From assembly GCF_016802725.1 (NCBI RefSeq), contig NC_052669.1, positions 2,690,501 through 2,754,500 of the forward strand: DNA of 64,000 nt, written 5' to 3'. The stretch's first letter is position 1. The number at the start of each line of letters is the position of its first letter. The notes below the pieces were generated by a model. That model ran no database searches. It was not told where the DNA came from and saw only the letters and a list, made by a program, of their open reading frames with translations. Source of the stretch: Solenopsis invicta (taxonomy: Eukaryota > Arthropoda > Insecta > Hymenoptera > Formicidae). Made by a program: the position numbers and the translations under genes. Of the stretch, positions 28,249 through 39,692 are shown piece by piece.

Positions 28249-29031
28249 AACCTTTCACCAATAACCAATTAATTTATTATAAGTCTTTCTGCAACATGCT
28301 GCTTTTAAAAGCATCAAATTTATGAATTAAAATAATTGAAAATATAAGGAGATATTAATGCTAATATTAATTTTATTAATAATTTATCGAAAAAGGATTA
28401 AACATTTAATAATTAATAAATAACAATAATGGAAAGGTAAGAACGCGTCAAAATAATAATGGCTTGAAATTAATTATTACTACAGTTAATATATTTTTGA
28501 TCACATCATTTTTTACTAGTATCAGTCTTACATTAACATAATTTACTGTAATAAAATTTGTGAAACTAAATTTAGAGAACTTGATACATAAAAGATTTTA
28601 TAAAAATATCGATTTAATATCTCTGCAATAACTCTGAATATGTATATACAATAAATGCTAAATTTTTTACAATAAAACTTTTATAAAAATATAAAAATTT
28701 AGTATAAAATTGCATGATTACATTATTATCAACTGTATAAATCGATTATTAAATTAACATCAGTTGTATCAGATTAAAAAAAAAATGTGTTTGCATACAA
28801 AACAGAATGTAACCTAAATTTTACTCTATATTATTCATTTCTCATTTATTTTATATTTTTTGTCATTGTCAATGTGACACTTATATTAAATTTCAGTTAA
28901 CCGGCATTCAGCAACTCTCCCCTAATTACATTTTCTCACAAATTGCGTTCAAAGTAAATCGTAAATAAGAAAATGAATCAGTGATCATCTAAGCGACGAG
29001 TTCTTTATGAAAATTTTCGTTTGAATTACAG
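26324..29031. other. Probable intron upstream of the first recognised ZP exon
   Basis: AT-rich with a TG microsatellite. No PAN-like cysteine pattern is seen in any + frame. It ends at the acceptor used by the exon at 29032. Confidence 0.6.
28192..28247. repeat. (TG)28 microsatellite
   Basis: Pure TG dinucleotides over 56 bases, about 0.8 kb before the first recognised ZP exon. Confidence 0.95.
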
Positions 29032-29368
29032 ATCCGCTAATTACATCAATGCTACCAAGCAGTGCGAGCTTTCGGATATGGATAGGCTGACGGTTGCGGG
29101 TTCGAACGCCTTCCAGGCAGCGAAGGGAGTGGATTATTTAGAAAACCACTGTGTGGAAGAGCCAGTGAAACTTTGCGAATTTAAGAAGCTGAACGGCCGT
29201 ATACTGAAGACCGTGGACTCCGTTTACCAAGACGTCGGCACATCCGACGAATGCCGCGAATTGTGTCTGAACTCTCCGTTCCGTTGCCATTCTTACGACT
29301 ATGGTGACACCGGTGATATGGTCTGCCGTCTCAGTCATCATTCCCGTGCCACTCTCTCCGATATTCAG
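29032..29368 (+). CDS. ZP gene internal exon: end of PAN1 and all of PAN2
   Basis: The exon starts after TTGAATTACAG and its first base completes a codon split by the upstream intron (phase 2), so an earlier coding exon must exist. It encodes 112 residues. The segment QCELSDMDRL followed by DYLENHC supplies the last two cysteines of a PAN domain; CEFKKLNG to VCRLSHHS is a full second PAN domain. The exon ends at CAG before GTGAGA, in phase 0. Beyond the donor the frame runs on 23 codons to a stop, so the splice is needed. Confidence 0.93.
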
Positions 29369-32300
29369 GTGAGAAAAAAATTCCAGCTCTTTAGTGATTT
29401 TAAATATTATACGCGACCGCAAACGCTGTCGCGAGGTTAAATTTAGAAAAAACAATGTTCGCAAATTAAATTTCACGAAACAAGATTGAGAGATTGTCGC
29501 TACGCGGAGAGAAATGGACATTGTCGTGTTCCGATTTACTTGCTGAGCTTGCTGTATGCGGTTTAATTCATCGGGAGTGTTTAAAATAGTGTCCCGTGCA
29601 GCTTTGCGACCACCGCGTCGTTTCGCTCGCCGCATCGCAACGCGGATTCTTGAAAGGGCCAGTGGGGATTTTCTATAAATGCGATTACGTCGCACACACG
29701 CAAACCAGGTTGAACAATCCGCCGAGGGCGCATTCGTGGAAAATCGAGTTTCCATCGCAGACGCTTTCCCTATCGGGGAACTTGCGGGTAACACTCGAGC
29801 TCAGCCGAATGTGAATCGCATTCGGTATCCCGGGGAGAAAATCAAAAGAAAAATTTAGCGACCACCAATTCGTCGGGTGCCTGATTATCCTGCGCCTTTT
29901 TACACACTCCGCTGCAGAGCGACAAATACGGGAACAAATACTCGTGTCAAAAATTAAACAATTCCTTGTACACTAGTAATTGTAGTGGAATATTTAAACA
30001 GCGTCAAGCGAATCGGAATATCATTTCGACGTTGCAGTATGGATGACCATACGGGCTTCATGCACAATTATTCACTCGGAGATGAGCAAATAATATGTAT
30101 AATGGGAAGATGATCGTGTGCGTGGGATTCGTGACGGGCTCCATGGGTGGTTACGCAAGCACATCAGTGGCATCTCCACAAATATACAAATTATTAACTG
30201 TGGAGATAGCGCGAAACGTCAAGAGTATTTATCAGTGTAATATTCGCGATTAATTTGTTTCATCGAAGAGAACCATCGACCTCGAACGAGAAGCGATAAA
30301 TAGTGCCATATAAAGGGATTTCGAATAATTCTTTGAAAGTGACAAGCACGTGAATCAGAGCGGATTATCGTTCCGTTTGATATAAATGAAAATGCACGCG
30401 TATATATATCATATGTATATCATTGATAATTATTGATTCTTGACGTATCGCGTCGAATAAATTGAACCGTGATGCTTTAGTGTGTGGAGAATGAAGAATA
30501 TAGTTGGTTATTTGTACAAATAAAATAAAATTATGTATTATTATTTCACGTAATGCAGCGTCAGAAATGAAAATCCATTCAATAAAGTGGAAATTCAATG
30601 CAATAACTTATTTCCTTCGAATGCAAAAATTTGATTTAAAAAAGCTTTGACACGATATTTTCTGTGTAAATTACATATTTCACGCGCGATATCCTATTCT
30701 AACTTGCGTGTTGTCGAATACCATAATATAATTCCTAGGCGAACTATATCGTTGAAAATTCAATGTACGTTGTAGTGAAATTTCAATGCACTCTTTTTGT
30801 TTGTGTTGTTCGATTCTCGTCATAAATTCTCTGCAAGTTTTTGTATAAGCCCGATGCAAGCTATCAAAATCTCCCGACCATAGTGAAGCGAGCAAAATAG
30901 AAGAGTGATCAATAAATCGCGGGGTAGCTTCGCGAAGTTTAATTGCGAAATATCCGTGCTTTGCGTATTTTGGAATTTATCACTCTGCCGCCCGTTATAA
31001 TTCCTTTAAATTAATACCGCGACAAATCGCATTAACGCGCGATATACATCGAACGAGATACTCGTTGGGAGCGATAAATAACGGCTCGAAAACAAACGAT
31101 AATTTCAGGAACCGTACCTCGATGTACCGGAAGCGTCCACGTACGAACTGAGCTCCTGCTACAACGTGACCATCGACTGTCGCGCCGGCGACATGGTGAC
31201 CAGAATTCAGACGAGCAAGCTCTTCTACGGCAAGGTGTACGCGAAGGGCTCGCCCAACTCGTGCGTGCAGGACATCAAGGGCGCGCTTGAGTTTGAACTT
31301 CGCATGGCGTACGACGATCTCGAGTGCAACATAAGGCAGCAGGGTCTCGGCCGGTACTTGAACGACGTCATCATCCAGCATCACGACACCATTGTCACCA
31401 GTTCTGATCTCGGGCTGGCTGTGACTTGCCAGTATGACCTCACTAACAAGACCGTGTCCAACGAAGTCGATCTCGGCGTACACGGCGACATTACGCCCGC
31501 TCTGTCGGAGGAGGTGATCGTCGATTCGCCGAACGTCGCCATGAAAATTACCGATCGCAGTGGAAACGAGGCTATCCCGTCGGCCGAAGTTGGTGATCCC
31601 CTGGCACTCAAATTCGAGATCCTCGACCCCCACAGCCCGTACGAGATCTTCGTCCGCGAACTAGTTGCCATGGACGGTGTCGATTCTAGTGAGATTATTT
31701 TGATCGATTCGGATGGCTGCCCCACCGATCACGTCATCATGGGACCGCTTTACAAATCGGCCACCACCGGCAAGGTAAGTTCCCAACGTGTCACGTATCA
31801 ATTTCCTCATTTTAATAAAAGTCTTGGGCTTAATTAGATTCGTAAAAACAAAAGAAACCAAAGATAGTATCAAAAGATAAATCATCGCTAATTGTAAGTA
31901 GAGCAGACAAACGGAAGCTTTTCCCTCGCGAATAATTATATCTTCCATCTAGTTTTCTTACTTTAATGTAGCGCTGCAGCGATGGAAAATTATTTCTAGG
32001 GAAATGAATGTAGTTGGTGCTTGTGCAGTAAACGTTCCTCTTGATACCGTTCTAATAGAAACGTCTCGCTACTCGATCATTTCGTACATCGTCAAGTCGT
32101 TACGGAGTAAACAATAAAAAGGAGGAGTTTCCGGGATAAAAATTCATCATTTTGTACAAAACGGTACACGGAGCGCGTAGCTGTTCGGAAGGTAACGATA
32201 AAAAGAACGAATATATGTCGATTCTAATTTAACGGTCGTACACCGGATGGTCGGAGAGCGACAAGATGATCGAGGTGATTGACGCGTGTAACGTCGATGT

Positions 32301-35300
32301 CTGTCAACGTATATTTTGTGGAAACGCGCGCGCGTGCCACGAAATACGCGCGGGTGTAAAGCAACGGGAAAAAGAGGGAGATGGAAGCAAACGCGAGTCA
32401 ACCAGTCGATCTGACTTCATGCTAATCAATCATCCGAACGGATTTTATGACGGGAAGCAATTTGCCCGGCCTGTAATAGGTCGCGTCGATGCGCCGCCGT
32501 CTTTGCGATGACGTGCCATGACATGCCCGGCATGCGGGCGCATTGCTCTGATGGCAACGATCATTATTTTCCGCGTGTTCCACATAAGGGAGCGTAAGAT
32601 TACTGCCGATGAGAGTAAGAGCTTAAAAGCGAGATTCGTTTCATCGTTCATTCAAAATATTCCGATTTTCACTCGCATGGTCTTGCGGGACATTGCGGTG
32701 TACGCGAGTGTGAATGGTTTTTATATAATTTTCATATAACTCTTGCACAAGAACACGTTAATTAAGCACGTTTTGTCGAACGAGTTCTCACAGTCTGCCT
32801 CGTAGAAAATGGTAAAAAAGACACAAGAAATACAGATGAGACATGCAGATATGATTGAGAATGGACGTCTTTCATTCAAATGTATGAAGACGGATCATTA
32901 AATAATGGAGCACCGTTGCGCGCTCAAAACGACCGAGCTCGTAGAGCCCGCGATTATTACTTCCGCGTTTCCCGCATAAGGTAACATGGGAATTGACTTT
33001 GCGATCCCATTAGAAGGCGAAAAAATGGTTTAATCCTCTACTCTTTCTCGCGCGATGCGTGAAGTATCGTGGGTGAGCTAGAGCGAAAACGCATTAGGGC
33101 GGAAGCACAATAATTCTTGCGCGGTTAATAGGTAGGCGATCGCCACGTATTGACCTCGATAGACCAATTACACATATACCGCTCGTACATTTTGCACGAT
33201 GACTCGCGCGATATAACGTCGGGCGCGCGCCGCGCCGCTGTGCCGCGCTGCGCCGCGCCGCGCCGCGCAACGAGAAATAGCCAGCGCGCGGCGCTGGGCA
33301 TTAATAAAGCCGTAAAAATGTTTCCCGATAATTCGAGCAGTCGTTCTTACGTTAAGTCTAACCGGCGTGGCGCGGATATAACCAGCTCGGGCTTTTCCAA
33401 TTATGTTTTCTCTCTGCATCGCGGGACCGCGCGAGTATCGCGGAAGTGCGGACAAAGGGGTTTTCTTTGGCTAACATTGTGTTCGAGGCTGCGCGCACAG
33501 CATTCGACCAGCTGTGCCCGCGGTCGTGGACCGCGTGGCTGATGCTTCACGTGTGTCGACGAGTAAAACAAACGGATCGTTACGATAGTGGCAGGTAGGA
33601 ACGGAGTGCCGGAGAGCGAAGGTGGAGCAATAAGAGGCGCACGGCCTCGTTAACTCGTCGTTCCACATCATTTGCTCGCGCGAGCACGGCCGCGGTACGG
33701 CGCAATATCGCTTTATTAGAAAGTAATAACAGTCGTGGTAGAAACAAAGAGTAAATTTATATCGGGTACGTACGTAAGATACCGGGCATCAAGATATATC
33801 ACCCACCCGGTCGTTCCTGTATCCAAGCGTCGTGGCGCCCTTTTCCGGTTTCAGAACGTGCGCGCACCGCGCCCGGTGCTGATCTCGTTTCCTGACCGCG
33901 GCTGATCACGAAGAGCTCACCCCATTTCCTGTCCCGAGCGTTACGATACAAAGATAGAGATCTCGCGATGCCTGCTGATCTCTTCAGGAATTTTGTCGAG
34001 CAGGCAAGATGTAAGAAAAGTTCCTCGCTGTGTGTGCATGTGTGTATTCAATTTTCGTCCCTCGCCGCGTTAGTTTAATCAAGACAGCGGGGTGTATGCA
34101 AATTCTAATCTGTTGAAGAGCGTAACGTAACTTGAAGAGGAAGATTTCATCGCGATCGTCCGCGCCGTATATTATCCGTACGCACCTTATTTACCTGTCG
34201 ACTGGCAATGAATGATAAAACGCCTGACAACGACTTTGATATACGCCACGCTATCAGCTATCAATAATCTACGTCGTTTGCGACAGTATACCGTCATTAC
34301 GATATGGTAATAAACGTTCGCAACATTGATTCTCGGTAAACGAAGGGGCATCGTTTGACCCGAGATATACCGATAGCAGGAAGTTGCTTGTTAATTCTTT
34401 GTCTTTCTTAATCTCAGATGGCTGAAAGACCTCTTCTCCCGCTCGTAGATGTGATCGCAAGCTAATAAACGATTAATAATTAATTATTACCGGGAACACA
34501 CCAGCGCTTAGATTAGCTTCGAGTTGATAAAAACATTTGCGATGTACCAATTACCATTACAATAATTAATTATCTAACAATTACTATGTTCCGCTAGTCA
34601 TTCGAAGCAAGTGTGAACGTACATTAAAAAATATTTAATAGGTGTCAAGAGGTACATGAGAAATACATTCGAGTTTTGAAAAGGTGTCAAATTTAGTGCT
34701 TTTGTTAAACAAAGCTATTTTTTATAGATATAAGACAAAGATTGCGATGCAAAAATTTGTCGAATTCCGAAATATATGTTTATAACATGATAATTCAACG
34801 AATTGTTTATCAAGAAAGATGTTCAATATCTAAAGATAGAGGTCATGAACTTTCTGAATATTTATACGGTATTATAAAATATCTCCTCTGCGTATAGAAG
34901 AATTTATTCCTGCTATTAATACCGCTTCTAATAATAGGAAACGCTTGTCTGTCGCGTAAACGTGAACGATCGTAAAGTAAACGAGCGAACACGTCGCAAA
35001 AGCCGATACGCATACCGCGGTGATTTTATTAATCCTGGATCGAGATAGAGAAAGAGAAACGATCGTCGAGGGCGGCGGAAGCGTCGGTGACGATGCAACG
35101 TTGCGCCTCGTCTAAGCAGAAATTTGCCAAAAGTTTGGTTTTCCGGTATGTCCGTCACGTAACCAGGCCGCGGCTCTCTTCCATTTCACAACCGGTTTGA
35201 ATGAAATTGGAAACATTTCTCAACCGCCACGTCCGTGTACGTAAACTCGTAAGGGAGCGTGTACCCTCCCCCTTCCTTCCCCTTACATACGCGGGGATGA

Positions 35301-38300
35301 ACCGGGCGGATGGGGGAGAGCCCGCGGCCGACTTATAAAGCAGACAAGGGGAGATCAGGTTGAGCAGCGGCCGTAAAAGCGCGGGCGGCGAGCCTCACGA
35401 TCTGACTGATCTGATGCGGTACATTTATGACGGGCTCTTCTTTCTCGTCTCCTTTCCTATCGCCGACGTCGTTGCCGCTGAAGGAGACTTATCGTCGAGA
35501 CTAGCGCGTACCAGATGCCGCGCGGATACGGCCCGTGTTTCTTTTCCCGCAGTCCACGTACACTTCTCTCTATTTCTCTTTCTCCGCCTCTCAAACTCGC
35601 GCGCGCGTCCCCGGGCTTTCCTCTTCGCCTCTTCCCTTCCTCCTTCGATCCGCTTACGCTTCTTCTTCCATCCGCGCTTCGAATGCAATCGCTCTCGCTT
35701 TTCCCCCGCGGAGAATGGACCTTCCGCTACTCTTTCTGCGCCGGATGACGTTGGGTTAATAAAGTTCCGCTCGTTCCACTAGACGCGCACAGGCAAAGAA
35801 ACGGCTAAATGAAGCTGTACGTGGAACGAAGCATATTTTAATGTCTTACTTCCCGCCGATAATATACGTGCTCGGTGTGTAAATACGATGAACTTGGTAA
35901 TGCGCCGCAGAAACCAGTTTCCGACGTGCACACGAGCGTGGCGCTAACCTTGTGTTCCCGGCCTTTCTCAGTTTCATGAGAAGTCGAGCTTTGGGAAGAG
36001 CGCGCGCTGGAACTTGACCCCGCGAGCGTGTAGCGAATGATCTGAATGAAGAGAAATCAATGACGAGAGCCTTGTGCACGGACGTAGCTATGAATATATT
36101 ACGGGCTGGCGTTGCCCGCTCGGTGAAACGATGATCGCGAGATTACTCTGCGGACGACGAGCCTAACGAGCGAACACGAGTGATTATCATACGTACGTTT
36201 TGTAGAGAGCGCGCGGAGGCGCGGAGACGGAAGAAAGAAACTCGAATCCCCTGTGTACACCAATTCCGATCGCCGTCCAGGTACCAGGGTGAAAAACTTG
36301 CGCGCGATATAACCACGATAAGTTGTAAGGGAATAAAAAAAAGATTTTAACGGATAGGTCCGCTTGTCGCGAGAAAATAGGAATTACAGCGATGCGCTTG
36401 GTCGCACCATTTGCCAGGATGAATATACGTGCGCTCTAATGGTGCGCGTAAAAGCGGGTACTTGGGCTGTTTTTCATGTCATAATCCCGTGTAATTGCCG
36501 TTATATGGCCTTACCTAATAAAGAACAAAAAAATTCGACGCAGCTGCCGCGAGACGTGAAAAACCAGTTTGAAGCGATCATCTCTTACGCATATTGCGTG
36601 CGACGGCCGACGCCCGTCGTGTTACGCGATCCCTGACATCCGCATTCTGTAAATCCCTTTTCTGTAAGAGCGGCCCTACGTTTCTTTTTTCCTTACGCCG
36701 CGTGCTCGCGACGCAACGCCGCAATCGCGTGTAAAATCACGCCACCGTGCCCGTTCGCGACTTCGGGATATAGTTGAAAATTTATGTGAGAGCGACATAT
36801 GGGTAAGATTACCATTATTCCGCATCCACACTGAATTCCATGACCGCCCGTGTCGGAATTTCAGAATTAATGCGACACTGCTTAGTTGAGTCGACGGCAC
36901 CGACATCGCGTATGAATTACAAGTACGTTAAAAAAAAAAAAGCAAAATACGCGCGCGTTTCGCAGCTGCTTTGCGCTGATTACATTTGCCATTGTTAGGT
37001 AGTTCCCTAACTTCATGAAAAAAAAGTCAAGTATAAATCTGTCGTTTCGAAATCCGACGCAAACACCACTCTCGGTTGACGCTTGATGGTACTTTAATTT
37101 GTTTCTTGTGATGAAAAAAACCACGGAAATTCTATACGCAACTACCGGGATAATAAAGAGCGACGAAAGAGAAGTGGTGACGAGGACGCGCCGCAAATGT
37201 CATAATATTGGCGCTGTAGTTTGCTAACGGTATGCGAACTCGACAAAAGCCCCGAACGGCGAAATCGTTGCGTACCGAGGAGCCATTTGGCACAGGTGTT
37301 TACGTATTATCCGAGCGACAAGTAACGGCGTGAAACAATTGGTTACGTGACTTGCAATCCGTCGAAAGGGACCGATAGAGTACCCGAGGAAGTTCGTTTT
37401 ATTACATTCCACGTATCGAATTTCCTGTTCCTCGCTGAAATGTATTTAAGGTAAATGTCCCATTGGCCGAGCATGTCCCTATACCAGACACTTACATGGA
37501 AACTTATTAATCTTAAATGTACGTTTTTATAATATTAAAGTTTAACTCTGATCTTTAAATACTTTAATTTATAAGGTAAATTATTTTATCAATATTGTAA
37601 AAATTAACGTTAAAAACAAATTTGTTACATAATTAGATTAGTGTTTATATTTTAAAGTTTTTAAAATTTTTTAACTGTATGTCAACATATTTTCTGTGTT
37701 TAAAACAAATATTTATATGACAAGTATTTAGAAGACAAGTGTTTTAGATTGTCCGAATATATTAATTCCTTCAAATATTTTAAAAGGTTCTATTACTTTC
37801 AAAATAATTTAAAAATTTTTCATATTTTTGTGTGTCATTAATAAAGCTTAATATTTTATATTTTAGTTAATTATAATTAGATCGTTTTATGTATTAAATT
37901 CTTAGAAAAATTCAACATTGTTGGTCCTGCCCATGTCCAGTTATCGAGACATTTACCTTAGATGTCGTGTCGAAAATTAAAAGTAAAGATCACGACATTC
38001 ATTTAGTTATCATTTTTGAACATCGAATTTTGTAACATTATAAATTAAGATATAAACTCTTACATTTTTCTCTCGTATGTATCAGAGACGGAGACTTCCT
38101 TATAGAACTTTCCACATTTAAAACTCCCGTGAGTGTAGAATTCCATATCCAGAATTTGGAGAGTTTAACAAAAAATTTAATTTTTGACAAATTTTAAGAT
38201 TTGAGAAATTTTAAGTAATTTTTTTTAGCAAAAAAAAAATATTTGTGTGTATTATTGAAATAATCTTTTTCTCTCCTTGGATAAGCTCCGCATGTAAAAA

Positions 38301-39229
38301 ATTCAAAAGTCTCCGTTCCTGATACGTATAAATTTAATCAGTGAAACCGTAGTTTAGTCAATATTCTGTTAAATAAACTGTTCTGCTAATTAACAGACAG
38401 GTTATACACGCAAATATCGCTTTTCTTGATTTATATGCTTTTTAACGCTGTAATAATTTTCAACTCGACAAAAAATTTAAATTAATTGAATTAAACCACT
38501 AATTTATGTCCCTGTCTTCAATCGATTTCTCACATTCATAAAATCATAAAGCATTTCTAGCTCTGACAATCGAATATTCTACGATGTTCGTCGAGTAATC
38601 TCCTTTCAGTCTCATAAATCCTCAAGTCTCATCACCTTTTCTTTCCTTTTTGTGTCTCACAGATACTGCTGTCGCATTTCGATGCCTTCAAGTTTCCGAG
38701 TTCGGAAGTGGTGCAGTTCCGTGCTTTGGTCACTCCGTGCATGCCGACCTGCGAACCCGTACAGTGCGATCAAGAGGAGACGACCGGTGAACTGCGCTCG
38801 GTGATCTCGTTCGGTAGACGCCGTCGTCGTCGTCGCTCCACCTCCGTTGGCACCCAGAGTCGCGAGGACCTCCTTCTGGTGCAATCCATCCAGATTACAG
38901 ACAAGTTTGGCTTCGAGCGCGATGGTAAGTTACCGAACGCCACTTCCGCGACGAGGGACGCCGTTTTCATCGAGAGCGAGGACATATCGTCGACGATGGG
39001 AATGTGCATCAATCTGGGCGAGGCCATTGTAGCCGGTACCGTCTTCCTCGTCGCCCAGATCGCCATAATAGCGGCATGGACCTTCACCTGGCAACGACGC
39101 CGGCAGATGCTGAAGCATCAGGAGGCGCTCTCGGTCTCCGTATCCGTGCCCGGAATGCATTCCATGCCCGGGCGCACCGACAGTCTCTGTAAGTTGTACG
39201 ACGGCGGATACTCGGCGCGTCGTTTCTGA
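29032..39229 (+). CDS. PAN/Apple and ZP domain transmembrane protein, 3' part of gene (three exons: 29032-29368, 31109-31774, 38663-39229)
   Basis: The joined exons give 522 residues ending at a TGA stop. In order: the C-terminal half of a first PAN domain (Cys11, Cys40), a complete second PAN domain (about 48-98, with the helix pattern Cys74-x3-Cys78, then Cys85 and Cys98), a ZP domain (about 129-369, starting SSCYNVTIDC and ending in the cluster PCMPTCEPVQC), a run of seven arginines (386-392) that is a likely furin site, and one membrane helix (about 455-477) followed by WQRRR and a cytoplasmic tail of some 40 residues. This order is that of the insect trynity, neyo and nyobe proteins, which sit in the apical membrane of epidermal cells and organise the cuticle matrix; ZP domains polymerise after cleavage. 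I cannot tell which of the three paralogues it is, so no symbol is given. The signal peptide and start of PAN1 are missing upstream. Introns are 1740 and 6888 bases. NompA has a similar plan but many more PAN domains. Confidence 0.92.
29369..31108 (+). other. ZP gene intron, 1740 bases
   Basis: Begins GTGAGA and ends AATTTCAG; phase 0. The inside is AT-rich with no other feature. A minus-strand frame at 29138-29794 overlaps the exon and intron and is a shadow. Confidence 0.9.
31109..31774 (+). CDS. ZP gene internal exon: most of the ZP domain
   Basis: The exon is exactly 222 codons, phase 0 at both ends, between AATTTCAG and GTAAGT. It carries the ZP-N module (cysteines in SSCYNV, IDCRAG, NSCVQD and LECNI), the linker with VTCQYD, and most of ZP-C (PLALKFEILDPHSPYEIFV through the DSDGCPTD motif). 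Codon use is GC-rich at third positions compared with the AT-rich introns. The long minus-strand frame over the same bases is a shadow. Confidence 0.94.
33225..33275. repeat. GCCGC-type GC-rich simple repeat
   Basis: Imperfect tandem CGCCGCGCCGCTGTGCCGC units in the last ZP intron. A similar tract (GCCGC passing into GTCGC) is at 9983-10017. Confidence 0.75.
35334..35340 (+). promoter_or_regulatory. Candidate TATA box within a GC-rich block of the last ZP intron
   Basis: TATAAAG stands alone in a GC-rich stretch (CGGCCGACTTATAAAGCAGAC). A TCAGGTTG initiator-like site begins 21 bases after the box starts (about 35355-35362), slightly closer than usual. A 140-codon frame follows but its residues look like random arginine/serine-rich sequence. 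It could mark an internal or nested promoter or be chance. Confidence 0.25.
37449..37958. mobile_element. Non-autonomous DNA transposon (MITE-like), TA target duplication, copy 2
   Basis: The 510-base segment starts AGGTAAATGTCCC and ends GACATTTACCT, an imperfect terminal inverted repeat, and is flanked on both sides by TA. The inside is AT-rich with no transposase frame. A TA duplication with short inverted ends is the mark of Tc1/mariner-type insertion. A diverged copy lies at about 10480-11042: internal blocks such as ACAAGTATTTA, GTTTTAGATT and CTTAGAAAAATTC recur in the same order. It sits in the last intron of the ZP gene. Confidence 0.75.
38080..38324. mobile_element. MITE-like element of 245 bases in the last ZP intron
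   Basis: The left end TATCAGAGACGGAGACTT is the reverse complement, with two differences, of the right end AAGTCTCCGTTCCTGATA. Flanks are CGTATG on the left and CGTATA on the right, consistent with a five- or six-base target duplication; alternatively the outer TA is itself a TA duplication. The interior is AT-rich and noncoding. The ends differ from those of the neighbouring element at 37449-37958, so this is another family. Confidence 0.65.
38663..39229 (+). CDS. ZP gene last coding exon: end of ZP domain, furin site, membrane helix, cytoplasmic tail
   Basis: It follows a pyrimidine-rich acceptor (TTTTTGTGTCTCACAG) in phase 0 and gives 188 residues to the TGA at 39227-39229. It begins ILLSHFDAFKFPSSEVVQF, the strongly conserved end of the ZP-C module in this family, then the three-cysteine cluster PCMPTCEPVQC. 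Seven arginine codons at 38816-38836 form the probable proprotein cleavage site. The membrane helix is coded at about 39023-39088 and is followed by WQRRRQ. The tail ends in YSARRF. Two perfect GTAAGT hexamers lie inside the frame at 38925 and 39189; see findings. Confidence 0.94.
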   Translation: MLLSHFDAFKFPSSEVVQFRALVTPCMPTCEPVQCDQEETTGELRSVISFGRRRRRRRSTSVGTQSREDLLLVQSIQITDKFGFERDGKLPNATSATRDAVFIESEDISSTMGMCINLGEAIVAGTVFLVAQIAIIAAWTFTWQRRRQMLKHQEALSVSVSVPGMHSMPGRTDSLCKLYDGGYSARRF

Positions 39230-39669
39230 ACGACCTCTCCCACCAGCTCCCACGGCATATCGTCAATTTTGTCTTCCTGCGTAAATCGCTATTAACGAAT
39301 CTTTGGCTGACTTCACATGGACGTGAGTTCTCAAACCGATGTGTGCCGCGCGCGAGGGTCGTGCGCGTGTCACGATCCTCGAAGCGATCAGCAAAAATAA
39401 CACTCTCTCACGCGGCTCTCTCTTTGAATCTTTCTGCGGAATTCAGATGGACGCTACTATATATCAAACTTGTACGAGTGTACCGCATTGCGAAGTTGCA
39501 GCCAATATACGTAGCTTTTAGTGGAGTATGCCCTTTGCCACCCACGCTTACCTTGTAGTCGGGTGGAAGCTTTGCAGAAGCGTTCTACTATTCCAATTAG
39601 ATTCGGTTAGATGGGCAAATCGCAGAGTTTGTTGCGTCGGGATAGAGGGACGTTCGTTTAGCCACGATC

Positions 39670-39692
39670 AAAAAAAAAAAAAAAAAAAAAAA
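39670..39692. repeat. Poly(A) run of 23
   Basis: 23 consecutive A about 440 bases after the ZP stop codon. No retroposed body or target duplication is evident before it, so it is listed as a simple repeat. Confidence 0.9.

Larger units (their letters stand above)
31775..38662 (+). other. ZP gene last intron, 6888 bases
   Basis: Begins GTAAGT and ends TCTCACAG; phase 0. It holds two different MITE-like elements near its 3' end, a GC-rich block around 35150-36250 with a candidate TATA box, and a GCCGC-type repeat. No second gene is recognised inside it. Confidence 0.88.

Noticed and set aside
29138..29794. 218-codon minus-strand open frame
   Set aside because: It overlaps the ZP exon with clear PAN residues on the + strand and continues into intron sequence; no domain on the minus strand.
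30995..31633. 212-codon minus-strand open frame
   Set aside because: It is antisense to the ZP domain exon, a shadow of GC-rich codon use.
32266..32511. Cysteine-containing frame VCQRIFCGNARACHE in the last ZP intron, possibly PAN-like
   Set aside because: Position after the ZP exon does not fit the domain order, and there are no splice sites that would join it in frame.
39670..39692. Poly(A) run as the tail of a retroposed gene
   Set aside because: No processed coding sequence precedes it other than the intron-containing ZP exon, and no target duplication was seen.
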